From assembly GCA_017475405.1 (NCBI GenBank), contig JAFVFN010000020.1, positions 1 to 64,000 on the forward strand: 64,000 nt of DNA. Direction: 5' to 3'. Below, piece by piece: positions 17,160 to 25,014 of the stretch (position 1 is the first letter of the stretch; each line of letters begins with the position of its first letter). The translations under genes were made by a program, and so were the position numbers. Source of the DNA: Elusimicrobiaceae bacterium (GTDB taxonomy: Bacteria; Elusimicrobiota; Elusimicrobia; Elusimicrobiales; Elusimicrobiaceae). The notes under the pieces are model-generated. The model was not told the origin of the DNA, did no database searches, and saw nothing but the letters and a program-made list of their open reading frames with translations.

Positions 17160-18434
17160 ATGAAAGCAGAAACTAAATTAGGTATTTTTACCGTCCTGGG
17201 GCTGGTGCTCTTCGGGTTTTCACTATACTTCTTAGGAGGACTTTCCGTCACTAAAACTTATGAGGTTAATATCCGTTTTGACGACGTGTCCGGACTGCCG
17301 GTCAAGGCACCGGTCAAACTGGCGGGTGTAGAGATCGGGAAGGTCAAACATATTAAAATTGAAGGCGAAGATGTTATTGTTGTGGCCGAAGTGCGAGACG
17401 GGGTGAGCCTGCGGGAAGGGGCCCAATTTAGTGTGGTTATGACCGGTATTATCGGCAGTAAATACTTAAAAGTCGTGCAGGGATTGCCGGGGGCACCGGT
17501 TATTAAGCCGGGTACCTATGTTTTGGGGCAAAACGATGTGCCCATGGATGTGATGATTGCCCAGACCATGAGCAGCGTCAAAGAGTTCGTAGACAGCGTA
17601 AATAACCACGGACAACTCGGTGACCAGCTCAACCAGACCATGACTGAGCTTCGTCAACTCTCTACCAATTTAAACCAAATGATCGCGGCCATGCGCCCGT
17701 ACCTGACCAACTCGGTACAGCACTTGGATACGGCGTCTGAAAAATTGGCCGCCCTGCTGACCAGTATTGACCAGGGAGAAGGGGTACTGGGAAGTCTGGT
17801 CAAAGATCCGCAAATGAAGGAAGAGGTCAAAGAAACCGTAGCTGATCTTCGCACTACGATGTCCGAGGTCAAAACCGTGGTCGGGAAGATGGGTAAGTTC
17901 CAGGTCTATTGGGATTATGATTTTTTCTACATGCCTAAGCCCAAACTGGCAACCAGCGATTTAGGGGTAGACATCTATACACCCAGCGGATTTACATTCT
18001 ATCACGTCGGGATGGCCAATCTGGGCAATGAAGATGATTCCCTAGACAGCAAAGATTATCTTGAAAAAAATAAATTTGACGTGCGCCTGGGGTTATACAA
18101 CCAGTGGGGCAAGATCTCGGCCGGGCTCATTCGCGGTGCAGGCGGGGTGGCCCTGGAGCTGCGTCCGTTCTATGAAACAGAGTTCTTGGACCGCTTTACG
18201 CTTAGCGGTGAATTTAGTGACTGGGGACGTGACCGCATTATTAACCACCGCAAATTTAACAAACCCAATGTCAGCTACGGGGTGGATTTCCGGTTTAACA
18301 AGTACTTTCGCGTTGGTGCCTGGGCACGCGATACGCTGGAAACCAATAACTTTGCATTGCGCGCCAATATTTCGTTTAACGATCAGGATATTTCGTCATT
18401 CTTCGGACTGGCAGCAGTGGCAGGTAGCAAATAA
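17160..18434 (+). CDS. mlaD: MCE-domain protein (MlaD-like) with a barrel-like C-terminal region
   Basis: A 424-residue protein with an N-terminal membrane anchor (LGIFTVLGLVLFGFSLYFLG), a single MCE domain (about 35-120; FDDVSGLPVKAPVKLAGVEIGKV), and a helical region (about 130-245) that should form the hexameric channel. Residues about 250-424 alternate polar and hydrophobic residues with many Tyr, Phe and Gly, resembling outer-membrane beta-strands. MlaD proteins are usually 150-350 residues and lack this. The gene is 17 nt after mlaF and its stop overlaps radA. Confidence 0.88.
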   Translation: MKAETKLGIFTVLGLVLFGFSLYFLGGLSVTKTYEVNIRFDDVSGLPVKAPVKLAGVEIGKVKHIKIEGEDVIVVAEVRDGVSLREGAQFSVVMTGIIGSKYLKVVQGLPGAPVIKPGTYVLGQNDVPMDVMIAQTMSSVKEFVDSVNNHGQLGDQLNQTMTELRQLSTNLNQMIAAMRPYLTNSVQHLDTASEKLAALLTSIDQGEGVLGSLVKDPQMKEEVKETVADLRTTMSEVKTVVGKMGKFQVYWDYDFFYMPKPKLATSDLGVDIYTPSGFTFYHVGMANLGNEDDSLDSKDYLEKNKFDVRLGLYNQWGKISAGLIRGAGGVALELRPFYETEFLDRFTLSGEFSDWGRDRIINHRKFNKPNVSYGVDFRFNKYFRVGAWARDTLETNNFALRANISFNDQDISSFFGLAAVAGSK

Positions 18435-19801
18435 TGAAATTTAAAACTGTCTTTGTCTGTCAAAAATGCGGCTATGAAGCTCCCAAGTGGGCGGGCAAAT
18501 GCCCGGACTGCGGGGAGTGGAACTCGCTAGTGGAAGAGGTTAAGGCCCAAGAGCCTAAAAAAACTGCGGCGCGTACGCGCAGTTTTACGGATTTTTCCTC
18601 CGAGGTGGTAAAACTTTCACAGAGTAAAGCGGTCACTGAGGAGCGCATCCCGACGCGTATCGGAGAGTTTGACCGGTTACTGGGCGGCGGACTTGTTAAA
18701 GGACAGCTTACCCTTTTGGCCGGGGCGCCGGGGATCGGTAAGAGTACACTGATGCTGCAGGTGGCAGCCGAGCTTTCCAAGACCCGAAAAGTTTTGTATA
18801 TTTCCGGGGAAGAAAGCGTCAGCCAGATTTCCGGGCGGGCCCAGCGACTGGGTGTCAAGGGCGAGAATATTTTCCTGCATTGTGAGACGGATATCCAAAA
18901 AATCGTGGAGTCGGTCCAGCAGGTCAAACCCGAAGTACTGATTTTAGATTCCATCCAAACGGTATACCACCCGGAGTTTACTTCTTCGGCCGGTACGGTA
19001 GCGCAGGTACGCGAATGCACCAGTGAGCTGGTGCGACTGTGCAAACCGCAGGGGATTATTACCTTTGTACTGGGACATGTAACCAAAGACGGCGAATTGG
19101 CCGGTCCCAAGATTTTGGAGCATATGGTAGACTGCGTGCTGTACTTTGATACGGAAAAAGACAACGTGCTGCGTCTGCTTCGGCCGCATAAAAACCGCTT
19201 CGGTTCCACCGGGGAGATCGGACTTTTTAAGATGACCGGCCGCGGACTGGAGTCTGTCGATAATCCCAGTGAGTATTTCAGCCAAACCTCGCGTGATAAG
19301 GCACTTAAAGGACGTGCTTATTCCCTGGCACTGGAAGGGTCACGGCCGCTTTTAACCGAGATCCAGGCCCTGGTATCGCCGACACATTATCCGTTCCCGC
19401 GGCGGGTTACCACGGGAGTAGACCTGAACCGCTGTTTGGTGTTATTTGCCGCTCTGGAAAAACATATCGGGCTGCCGCTGGATAACAAGGATATTTTTGT
19501 CAGCCTGGCAGGCGGCGTGAAGCTTAAAGATCCCGCGTTGGATTTAGCCATTTGTGCCGCGGTCATTTCGTCTTGCAAGGATATTGCCCTTCCGTATGAT
19601 TACGTGTTTATGGCCGAGGTCGGTATTTTGGGACAGGCAGCCAAAGTGCCGCTGATTGACCGCAGGCTGGAAGAAGCACAACGACTGGGCTTTAAAAAAG
19701 CATATTGCGCACCGGTTACAAAGCAGGAAAAAAGTAAACTCGGAGCGTTGTCGCTGTGCGAAGTGGCCGATTTGAACGACTTGGTTCTGCGGCTTCGCTG
19801 A
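18434..19801 (+). CDS. radA: DNA repair protein RadA
   Basis: A 455-residue RecA-related branch-migration ATPase. It has an N-terminal C4 zinc finger (CQKCGYEAPKWAGKCPDCGEW, cysteines at residues about 9, 12, 26 and 29), Walker A GAPGIGKST, the RadA-specific KNRFG motif (PHKNRFGSTGEIGLF), and a C-terminal Lon-protease-like domain. It processes recombination intermediates. It is translationally coupled to mlaD (TAATG overlap). A palindromic terminator follows. Confidence 0.96.
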   Translation: MKFKTVFVCQKCGYEAPKWAGKCPDCGEWNSLVEEVKAQEPKKTAARTRSFTDFSSEVVKLSQSKAVTEERIPTRIGEFDRLLGGGLVKGQLTLLAGAPGIGKSTLMLQVAAELSKTRKVLYISGEESVSQISGRAQRLGVKGENIFLHCETDIQKIVESVQQVKPEVLILDSIQTVYHPEFTSSAGTVAQVRECTSELVRLCKPQGIITFVLGHVTKDGELAGPKILEHMVDCVLYFDTEKDNVLRLLRPHKNRFGSTGEIGLFKMTGRGLESVDNPSEYFSQTSRDKALKGRAYSLALEGSRPLLTEIQALVSPTHYPFPRRVTTGVDLNRCLVLFAALEKHIGLPLDNKDIFVSLAGGVKLKDPALDLAICAAVISSCKDIALPYDYVFMAEVGILGQAAKVPLIDRRLEEAQRLGFKKAYCAPVTKQEKSKLGALSLCEVADLNDLVLRLR

Positions 19802-19834
19802 CAATCAAAGATAGGTCTTTTTTGAAACGGGTCC

Positions 19835-19857
19835 TGGGTCCTAGGACCCATTCTTTT
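19835..19857 (+). terminator. terminator after radA
   Basis: A TGGGTCC-TA-GGACCCA palindrome at 19835-19850 is followed by TTCTTTT. A TATAAT at about 19873 downstream may be the -10 box of the next gene. Confidence 0.6.
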
Positions 19858-19908
19858 GGTGTGTAAATTACCTATAATAGTGGTATCAGAAAACTAATAG
19901 AGGTGGGT

Positions 19909-20382
19909 ATGAAAAAAGGACTTTTGTTGCTGGTAATTGGTTGTTTTATGACGGCGTTTCCGGCCGCCGCTTCCATGAATTTTTACCGTACGGCCAGCGG
20001 GCATATCGTAATTGAAGCAGAAGATTGCTCAGACGCCGCACATTTAGTCAATTTTACCCAAATTCCTGACGATCCGCCCGGTGGTACGAACAATAACTCC
20101 GATGAAGAGGACGTAACGGATCCAACGACCCAAAATCCCACGGGGGTAAATACACAGTACGTCAACGGGGGGATTAATACACTGACCGACGCATTTACCG
20201 CTGATCCGGGGGCTCCGGTACGGGATCGTTTTACCGGGGATATTTCCGGAGAAGTAGAAAATTTGTTGGACGCCGCGACATTTGATGATCGTCAGGAATC
20301 GCTGATTACCTTTGTACGTGATGTAAACTGGAAAACGGGCATCATATTACGTGGCGTGATTACAACTTTTTTAGGCGTTTGA
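19909..20382 (+). CDS. secreted protein, N-terminal part (frame 0)
   Basis: The ATG at 19909 follows GAGGTG; an upstream in-frame GTG at 19903 is less likely. A signal peptide (KKGLLLLVIGCFMTAFPAAA) and an acidic Asp/Asn/Thr-rich stretch are visible. The frame ends with TTFLGV and a TGA at 20380-20382, but the protein continues in the -1 frame (20379-21092). The last in-frame codons are ACT TTT TTA, the X-XXY-YYZ heptamer T TTT TTA at 20367-20373. The intact product would have about 394 residues. Family not recognised. Confidence 0.6.
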   Translation: MKKGLLLLVIGCFMTAFPAAASMNFYRTASGHIVIEAEDCSDAAHLVNFTQIPDDPPGGTNNNSDEEDVTDPTTQNPTGVNTQYVNGGINTLTDAFTADPGAPVRDRFTGDISGEVENLLDAATFDDRQESLITFVRDVNWKTGIILRGVITTFLGV

Positions 20383-21092
20383 AATTGGCCTGTTCCGGGG
20401 TTAATCAGTTAACCAAACCCATGCGTTTGAATTTGGAAATGTATACCGGCAGTTTGGACAACGCCATTGAGAAAGCCAGCAACGCAGTCGTAGATGAATT
20501 GGCCCAGGCTACGCGGGATCATTCTTTTGCGGCGATGACGAAGTTGTCCTTGGTGGGACTGGCGATGGCCATTGAAAAGGATAATCCGTTTTTGCTTCTG
20601 GGCATTGATGAGGATACCTATAATAAATTAGTGGAGATGAATCCCAAAATTAAAGATCTTTTTGAAAACATGTTCATCTTCTTTAAAATCCGTGCAGTGC
20701 GTTTGGACAGCACGTATGATGTCAATGTGAAAGGTTTGATCCAGGTAACTAAACTCGGCCAGGGAGACGCTTTTAATACCTGGAAACTTATGGCTCAATA
20801 TGCCGTAAATATCTTGAACCTGGACCGGAAGGGAAGATTAACCCCTAAAGACGAGAGAGAAATCCATATTTGGAAATTGGAAAGCTCGCTGCATTACATC
20901 AAAGAGCAGGTTCGTATTGAAGAACGCGCTGCTCAACTGGCTGCGGCAGATCCGGCCAACACAGCGCTGATTGCAGAGGTGGAGGCGGAGCCCAAGAAAA
21001 AACCGACCTTGGATGAAAGAGCTCGTGAACTGTTGCGCAAAAGCACCCAGGATGAAATTAAGCACTTAATCCGTAAATATATCACTAAGTAA
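20379..21092 (+). CDS. secreted protein, C-terminal part (-1 frame)
   Basis: This 237-residue continuation reads FFRRLKLACSGVNQL after the slip. It is mostly helical, with a Lys/Glu-rich C-terminus (EAEPKKKPTLDERAREL). Its nominal TTG start overlaps the TGA of the first frame and has no good ribosome site, so independent translation is unlikely. Either -1 recoding or a one-base loss in the T6 run explains the split. Confidence 0.6.
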   Translation: MKLACSGVNQLTKPMRLNLEMYTGSLDNAIEKASNAVVDELAQATRDHSFAAMTKLSLVGLAMAIEKDNPFLLLGIDEDTYNKLVEMNPKIKDLFENMFIFFKIRAVRLDSTYDVNVKGLIQVTKLGQGDAFNTWKLMAQYAVNILNLDRKGRLTPKDEREIHIWKLESSLHYIKEQVRIEERAAQLAAADPANTALIAEVEAEPKKKPTLDERARELLRKSTQDEIKHLIRKYITK

Positions 21093-21113
21093 TCTTATCA
21101 TATATACCGCATG

Positions 21114-21150
21114 CTAAAAGTCCACCTTACAGGTGGACTTTTAGTTGTAA
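21114..21150 (+). terminator. Rho-independent terminator
   Basis: CTAAAAGTCCACC at 21114-21126 pairs perfectly with GGTGGACTTTTAG at 21132-21144, followed by TTGTAATT. Confidence 0.85.
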
Positions 21151-21228
21151 TTGATAACCTCATGCCAGGGATGGTTATTGCCTATAGACTTCTTTTGGCA
21201 ATGAAGCTTGGAATCCGTTGATAAAAAA

Positions 21229-21358
21229 TCTATTAGAAATTTTTGCGAGTACTAGCAATTTTTTCCAGTAAGATGGGGCTTTTGGAGGCTAAATACACTT
21301 ATTTATGGAATTCTATTGGAAATTTTTGCGAGTATTAACACTTTTTTATAATGGGATG
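21229..21358. repeat. two imperfect direct repeats of about 48 bp
   Basis: Copy 1 (21229-21278) and copy 2 (21312-21358) share TCTATT(A/G)GAAATTTTTG followed by CGAGTA(C/T)TA, an AT-rich stretch and ATGGG. They lie upstream of a pilin promoter. Function unknown; no coding content was seen in this gap of about 340 nt. Confidence 0.55.
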
Positions 21359-21430
21359 GGCATATGGAAATCCAAAGAAGCCGTTATTTAAACCTGTTTG
21401 TCTGAGTTCTGTGGGAATCAAAAATAACGC

Positions 21431-21458
21431 TTGACACGTTTTTTTTTTTTGATATTCT
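21431..21458 (+). promoter_or_regulatory. pilin promoter with a T12 spacer (copy 2)
   Basis: TTGACA (21431-21436), CG-T12-GA spacer of 16 nt, and TATTCT (21453-21458) with an extended -10 TG. Confidence 0.72.
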
Positions 21459-21491
21459 CTCTTTATAAGAAGTATATATAAGGAGAGAATT

Positions 21492-21980
21492 ATGGTTCAA
21501 TATAAACAAGCATTTACACTTATCGAGTTACTCGTAGTGGTGCTTATCATAGGCATACTAGCAGCTGTAGCATTACCGCAATATCAGGTGGCAGTAGGTA
21601 AATCTCAGGTAATGAGAGTTCTGCCCATACTTCGTAGCATTTTAAATGCGCAAGATGCCTATTATTTGGCGAATGGGACATATACGGATGACTTGACCTC
21701 TTTGGATTTAAATATCTCATATAAATCAGCTGAAGCAATAGAAACCCCAGGAGTCTGGGGAAATTATACTATTTACAGCGGGGTTGATAATGGCGTTATG
21801 GGCTTATACCAAACGCGTAGAGCAGTAGTATGGTATACAGATGATATAGACATTGATCTAGACGGCGATAATATTTATTGTTATTCTCCCTCAGGTAATA
21901 ATGTATGGGAAAAAGTTTGTAAGACGTTAGGGGAGTACAGTCATAGTTGGGCCGGGTATAATTATTATAGGTTGAAATAG
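21492..21980 (+). CDS. type IV pilin-like protein
   Basis: A 162-residue prepilin: leader MVQYKQA, FTLIELLVVVLIIGILAAVA, then PQYQVAVGKSQ. The C-terminal domain has a Cys pair (IYCYSPSG and KVCKTLG) in the same relative place as the other pilins. Its acidic loop DDIDIDLDGDN could bind a metal ion, but that is only a pattern. AAGGAGAG precedes the ATG. Confidence 0.92.
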   Translation: MVQYKQAFTLIELLVVVLIIGILAAVALPQYQVAVGKSQVMRVLPILRSILNAQDAYYLANGTYTDDLTSLDLNISYKSAEAIETPGVWGNYTIYSGVDNGVMGLYQTRRAVVWYTDDIDIDLDGDNIYCYSPSGNNVWEKVCKTLGEYSHSWAGYNYYRLK

Positions 21981-22032
21981 CTTATCTTAAAAAAGAAGCG
22001 CATTAGGTGAATTTGGTAAACCATATAATAAA

Positions 22033-22078
22033 TATCGCCTGCCGGTATGTAAAGCTGCTTGGCAGGCGATAAATTTTT
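22033..22078 (+). terminator. Rho-independent terminator between convergent genes
   Basis: TATCGCCTGCC at 22033-22043 pairs with GGCAGGCGATA at 22061-22071, followed by AATTTTTT. It may also stop the convergent gene at 22090. Confidence 0.8.
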
Positions 22079-22089
22079 TAGAAAAATAC

Positions 22090-23394
22090 TTATTGTTTGA
22101 TAACGGCCGGACGTACGGGTTCAATTTGCCGGGTCTGTAAGTTGTACCAATGTTGGTGTTTGGTTTTGTCACGTCCCGAACGATCTTCTTTTAAAATGTC
22201 CAACCCGCCTTCCTGTATCCATTGAGCCTTGCGGCTGGTTAACTGTAAGTAAGCGGCCTCGGGGTGTTCCTGAATGGCACTTAGCAGGGTGGACTGGGAA
22301 AATTTCCCCAGATTTTGTTGGGCCACTTTTTTCCCGGCTTCGTTATACAAATAGAATGCAGAGATATATTCATCGACATTTAAGTCTGTAACGTGTTGCC
22401 CGTCCAATATCAGCCCAAAACTGCTGGTCCCGCCGTTGTGGTAGGCTTCTACCAATTTGCGGATAAACCCGACGTGTGTGCCGTAGCTTACATCGTCGCG
22501 TTTGCCGTTGCCTTCCACGGTGCCGGTGTGAATGGCTTTAATTTGCCCGTTGGCGTCAAGCAGCGGACTTCCGCAGAACCCTTCCCGGTCACCTTCAATG
22601 GCCTGGTTGGTACGTACGGAAACAAAGGATTGTGCATTAACCGTACGACTAATGGCGGTGGGTCTGCCGGCCGCATATCCGTAGGAAAATAAGAGCTCGC
22701 CCATGGCAGCCGGTTCGTCGGCCAGTTCCAGCGGACTTAAGTAGGCTTCTGCCTGCGGACTAAATTTAACTAAAGAAAGAGCAAGCATGCTTTCGGCCGA
22801 AACCTGTACTACTTGTGCGTCCAGTGCCAGTTCACTACCGTCGGCCTGTTTGACGTGCACGGTAAAATTTTTGCCTACACTGTCTTTGCCGTGCATCCAA
22901 TCATAAGGCAGTGCATGTGCCGGCATTACGCCGTAGATTTCCTGGGCACCGTTGTAGGAGGTTTTAAATACGGTAACAGAATATCCTAACTCCGCTGAAC
23001 TCATCAGCGGCGCAAACAACACGCTGCGACCGATTCCCGTTTGAAAGGAGTTTAATTGTAATTGCGCCTGTAATTGGGCCTGCTCGCCTAATAATTGGGC
23101 TACTTGTTGTTCTTTGGCCGCGCGGGCAGACAGCGTCGGCGTAGTAACTTGGGGAGCCGTTGCTTCAACCGTACGGAGTACTGCCTGATCTACGGTTGTC
23201 CCCAACGCATGCGGAACTGTCCCGAGATATTGGGGAACGCGCGGGGCAATTGGCGGACGTACGCTAACGGTCGGTACCTTTGGAGTTTTTACGGCACTTT
23301 TAGCCGCTGTTTTCCCGACGTTCACAAGCCCCTGAGAAGTTCCTAAGACAGGTAATAAAGTGCAAAGGGATAATACCAGTAAGAGTTTTTTCAT
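22090..23394 (-). CDS. secreted chymotrypsin-fold protease-like protein (paralog A)
   Basis: The start is the ATG at 23394, which gives 434 residues with a signal peptide (MKKLLLVLSLCTLLPVLG) behind a GGAGAG site; the longer frame to 23553 overlaps the upstream gene. A Gln/Ala-rich coiled segment lies at about 100-130. The protease-like domain has a candidate His in YGVMPAHAL and the nucleophile motif EGFCGSPLL. The G-x-C-G-S-P form is like trypsin GDSGGP but with Cys in place of Ser. The place where paralog B has Asp (TADVALVKF) reads SMLALSLVKF here, so the triad may be incomplete. Confidence 0.75.
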   Translation of the reverse strand: MKKLLLVLSLCTLLPVLGTSQGLVNVGKTAAKSAVKTPKVPTVSVRPPIAPRVPQYLGTVPHALGTTVDQAVLRTVEATAPQVTTPTLSARAAKEQQVAQLLGEQAQLQAQLQLNSFQTGIGRSVLFAPLMSSAELGYSVTVFKTSYNGAQEIYGVMPAHALPYDWMHGKDSVGKNFTVHVKQADGSELALDAQVVQVSAESMLALSLVKFSPQAEAYLSPLELADEPAAMGELLFSYGYAAGRPTAISRTVNAQSFVSVRTNQAIEGDREGFCGSPLLDANGQIKAIHTGTVEGNGKRDDVSYGTHVGFIRKLVEAYHNGGTSSFGLILDGQHVTDLNVDEYISAFYLYNEAGKKVAQQNLGKFSQSTLLSAIQEHPEAAYLQLTSRKAQWIQEGGLDILKEDRSGRDKTKHQHWYNLQTRQIEPVRPAVIKQ

Positions 23395-23435
23395 AGCACG
23401 CTCTCCTATATGATTAGTATAAGACAGTTGCCGTG

Positions 23436-23459
23436 AAAAAACAAGGGACCAAAGGTCCC
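23436..23459 (-). terminator. terminator of protease paralog B
   Basis: On the minus strand GGGACC-TTT-GGTCCC is followed by TTGTTTTTT. Confidence 0.75.
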
Positions 23460-23482
23460 AAATGGGTTTGGGACCGGGCGGG

Positions 23483-24706
23483 TTATTTGAAATAGGGGTA
23501 CAATACCGTGCGGACCGCGTCCTGGTCTTTGACAAACCAGTCGGTATTGTCACTTACTGCGTGCGTGCGTCCGATGTAGAGTTTAATGTAAGCAATGTCA
23601 CTTCGCAAGCGAAGTACGGCGTTGGCCGCACTCCAGGATACTTTTAAATTGGTATCTTTAGACCACAGAACCTGTGAGGCTTTGCCGAGCAGTTCAATGC
23701 GAGAGACGTATTCATTGACGGCTAAGTGAGTAATTGTCTGACCGCCCAAAACGACTTCGACGGGGCGCAGATCGGGATGATGATAGGTATCCACCAGTTG
23801 CTCTAAGAACGAGGCGGGGGCCATGTAGCCGATATCACCCTGGGTAATTTGGGGACGGTTTAACTGGAATGCCGAGAAAAATGTGTCTTCCTGTGGGAAA
23901 TTTTCTACATAACGGCTTCCAATGTGGATCCCCAGAAGCTGTTGGTCCTCTCCGACAACGGGGCTGCCGCAAAAACCCGCTCGTTCGCCCTCATAGGCCG
24001 CCGGGATTTGGGCTGTTAATACACCGGTAGACGTGGTGCCTATGAGTTGAAATGCCTGATGGGTAACCAGGTTGCGGGCAAATCCCTGCGCGTATGCCTG
24101 TTGCGGGAATTGCAGCGGTTGCGTGTGCAGTGTAAGCGGTTCTAAAAGTGCCTGGTCTTCCTCGCGGAATTTGACTAATGCAACATCTGCGGTTTTGGAA
24201 GAAGAAAGCTGTACCACTTGAGCCGGAATGAATGTGACTGTATGGCCGGTAAAGATGCCGGCAGTAAACTGCCGGGGTAAATAACCCGAATCAGAGTTTT
24301 CCTGGCGAAGCACATGCATGGGAACCACTCCGAATACTTCTTCCTGACCGTTATAAGTGGTTTTAAACAATGTTCCGGAAAGAGACGTGGTGGAGTGGTC
24401 CGAGGCCAGAGCCCGGAAAAGCGCTTTGTGGGCTGCCTGGTATGACTGTGAGGAAAGGGTTTGTTGCAGGGCAATTTGGCGCTCCAGAGCGGCGTTTTGT
24501 TGTTGCAACTTGAGGATTACCTGTTCGAGTTGCTTATCGGTCAGGCCGGCTGTAATAGAGGCAATGGTGCCTTTTGGCGGGCGTAAGACGGCACTTTTGG
24601 CTACGGATTTTCCCAATAAGGAACCGGGCGGCAATTTTTGAGCAGTTGCCGGTAATAACAGCGTTGTGAATAGGAATATATGCAGCGGTAAAACCCATTT
24701 TTTCAT
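23483..24706 (-). CDS. secreted chymotrypsin-fold protease-like protein (paralog B)
   Basis: A 407-residue paralog of the next gene downstream, with a signal peptide (WVLPLHIFLFTTLLLPATA). Candidate triad: His in FGVVPMHVL, Asp in TADVALVKF, and Cys in AGFCGSPVVGEDQQLLGIH. A Gln-rich coiled-coil-like helix precedes the domain. The Cys nucleophile context resembles 3C-like viral proteases and differs from HtrA (GNSGGP). Exported by Sec, it should act in the periplasm or outside. The two genes are tandem, about 89 nt apart, with a terminator between. Confidence 0.78.
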   Translation of the reverse strand: MKKWVLPLHIFLFTTLLLPATAQKLPPGSLLGKSVAKSAVLRPPKGTIASITAGLTDKQLEQVILKLQQQNAALERQIALQQTLSSQSYQAAHKALFRALASDHSTTSLSGTLFKTTYNGQEEVFGVVPMHVLRQENSDSGYLPRQFTAGIFTGHTVTFIPAQVVQLSSSKTADVALVKFREEDQALLEPLTLHTQPLQFPQQAYAQGFARNLVTHQAFQLIGTTSTGVLTAQIPAAYEGERAGFCGSPVVGEDQQLLGIHIGSRYVENFPQEDTFFSAFQLNRPQITQGDIGYMAPASFLEQLVDTYHHPDLRPVEVVLGGQTITHLAVNEYVSRIELLGKASQVLWSKDTNLKVSWSAANAVLRLRSDIAYIKLYIGRTHAVSDNTDWFVKDQDAVRTVLYPYFK

Positions 24707-24881
24707 ACTTTAATTATAGCGTTTTGATAGGCAAAGTAAAAGGGCCAAAAGGCCCAACTTCCCGGCTATTAGGACCTATAAAATAATGTATCTGAGAGCT
24801 TTCTATCCGGCCCAACATCATGCGGGCTCCTGTATCGTTTGGGGGATCGGCTTGGATAATTGACTGTCTAAATTTATGAAG

Positions 24882-25005
24882 TCTACGTAATTTTTTTGCC
24901 TAAACTGGCAAAAAAATTAGATAAGTGGTATAATATTATTAAAAACAGGCAGGTTTTAGGCATTCTACGTAATTTTTTTGCCCAAACTGGCAAAAAAATT
25001 AGATA
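24882..25005 (+). promoter_or_regulatory. duplicated palindromic operator and promoter of the ATPase gene
   Basis: Two 42-bp copies (24882-24923 and 24964-25005) differ at one base. Each contains AATTTTTTTGCC-(6 nt)-GGCAAAAAAATT, a perfect 12-bp dyad. TATAAT at 24929-24934 with CTGGCA at 24905-24910 (18-nt spacer) places the -35 box in the right arm of copy 1. Copy 2 ends 9 nt before the ATG and covers the ribosome-binding region. Confidence 0.65.
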
Positions 25006-25014
25006 GGAGTTTCT

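Noticed and set aside
24743..24756. GGGCC-AAA-GGCCC palindrome upstream of protease paralog B
   Set aside because: It is short, without a U-tract in either direction, and lies in the promoter region; similar small palindromes recur without a common context.
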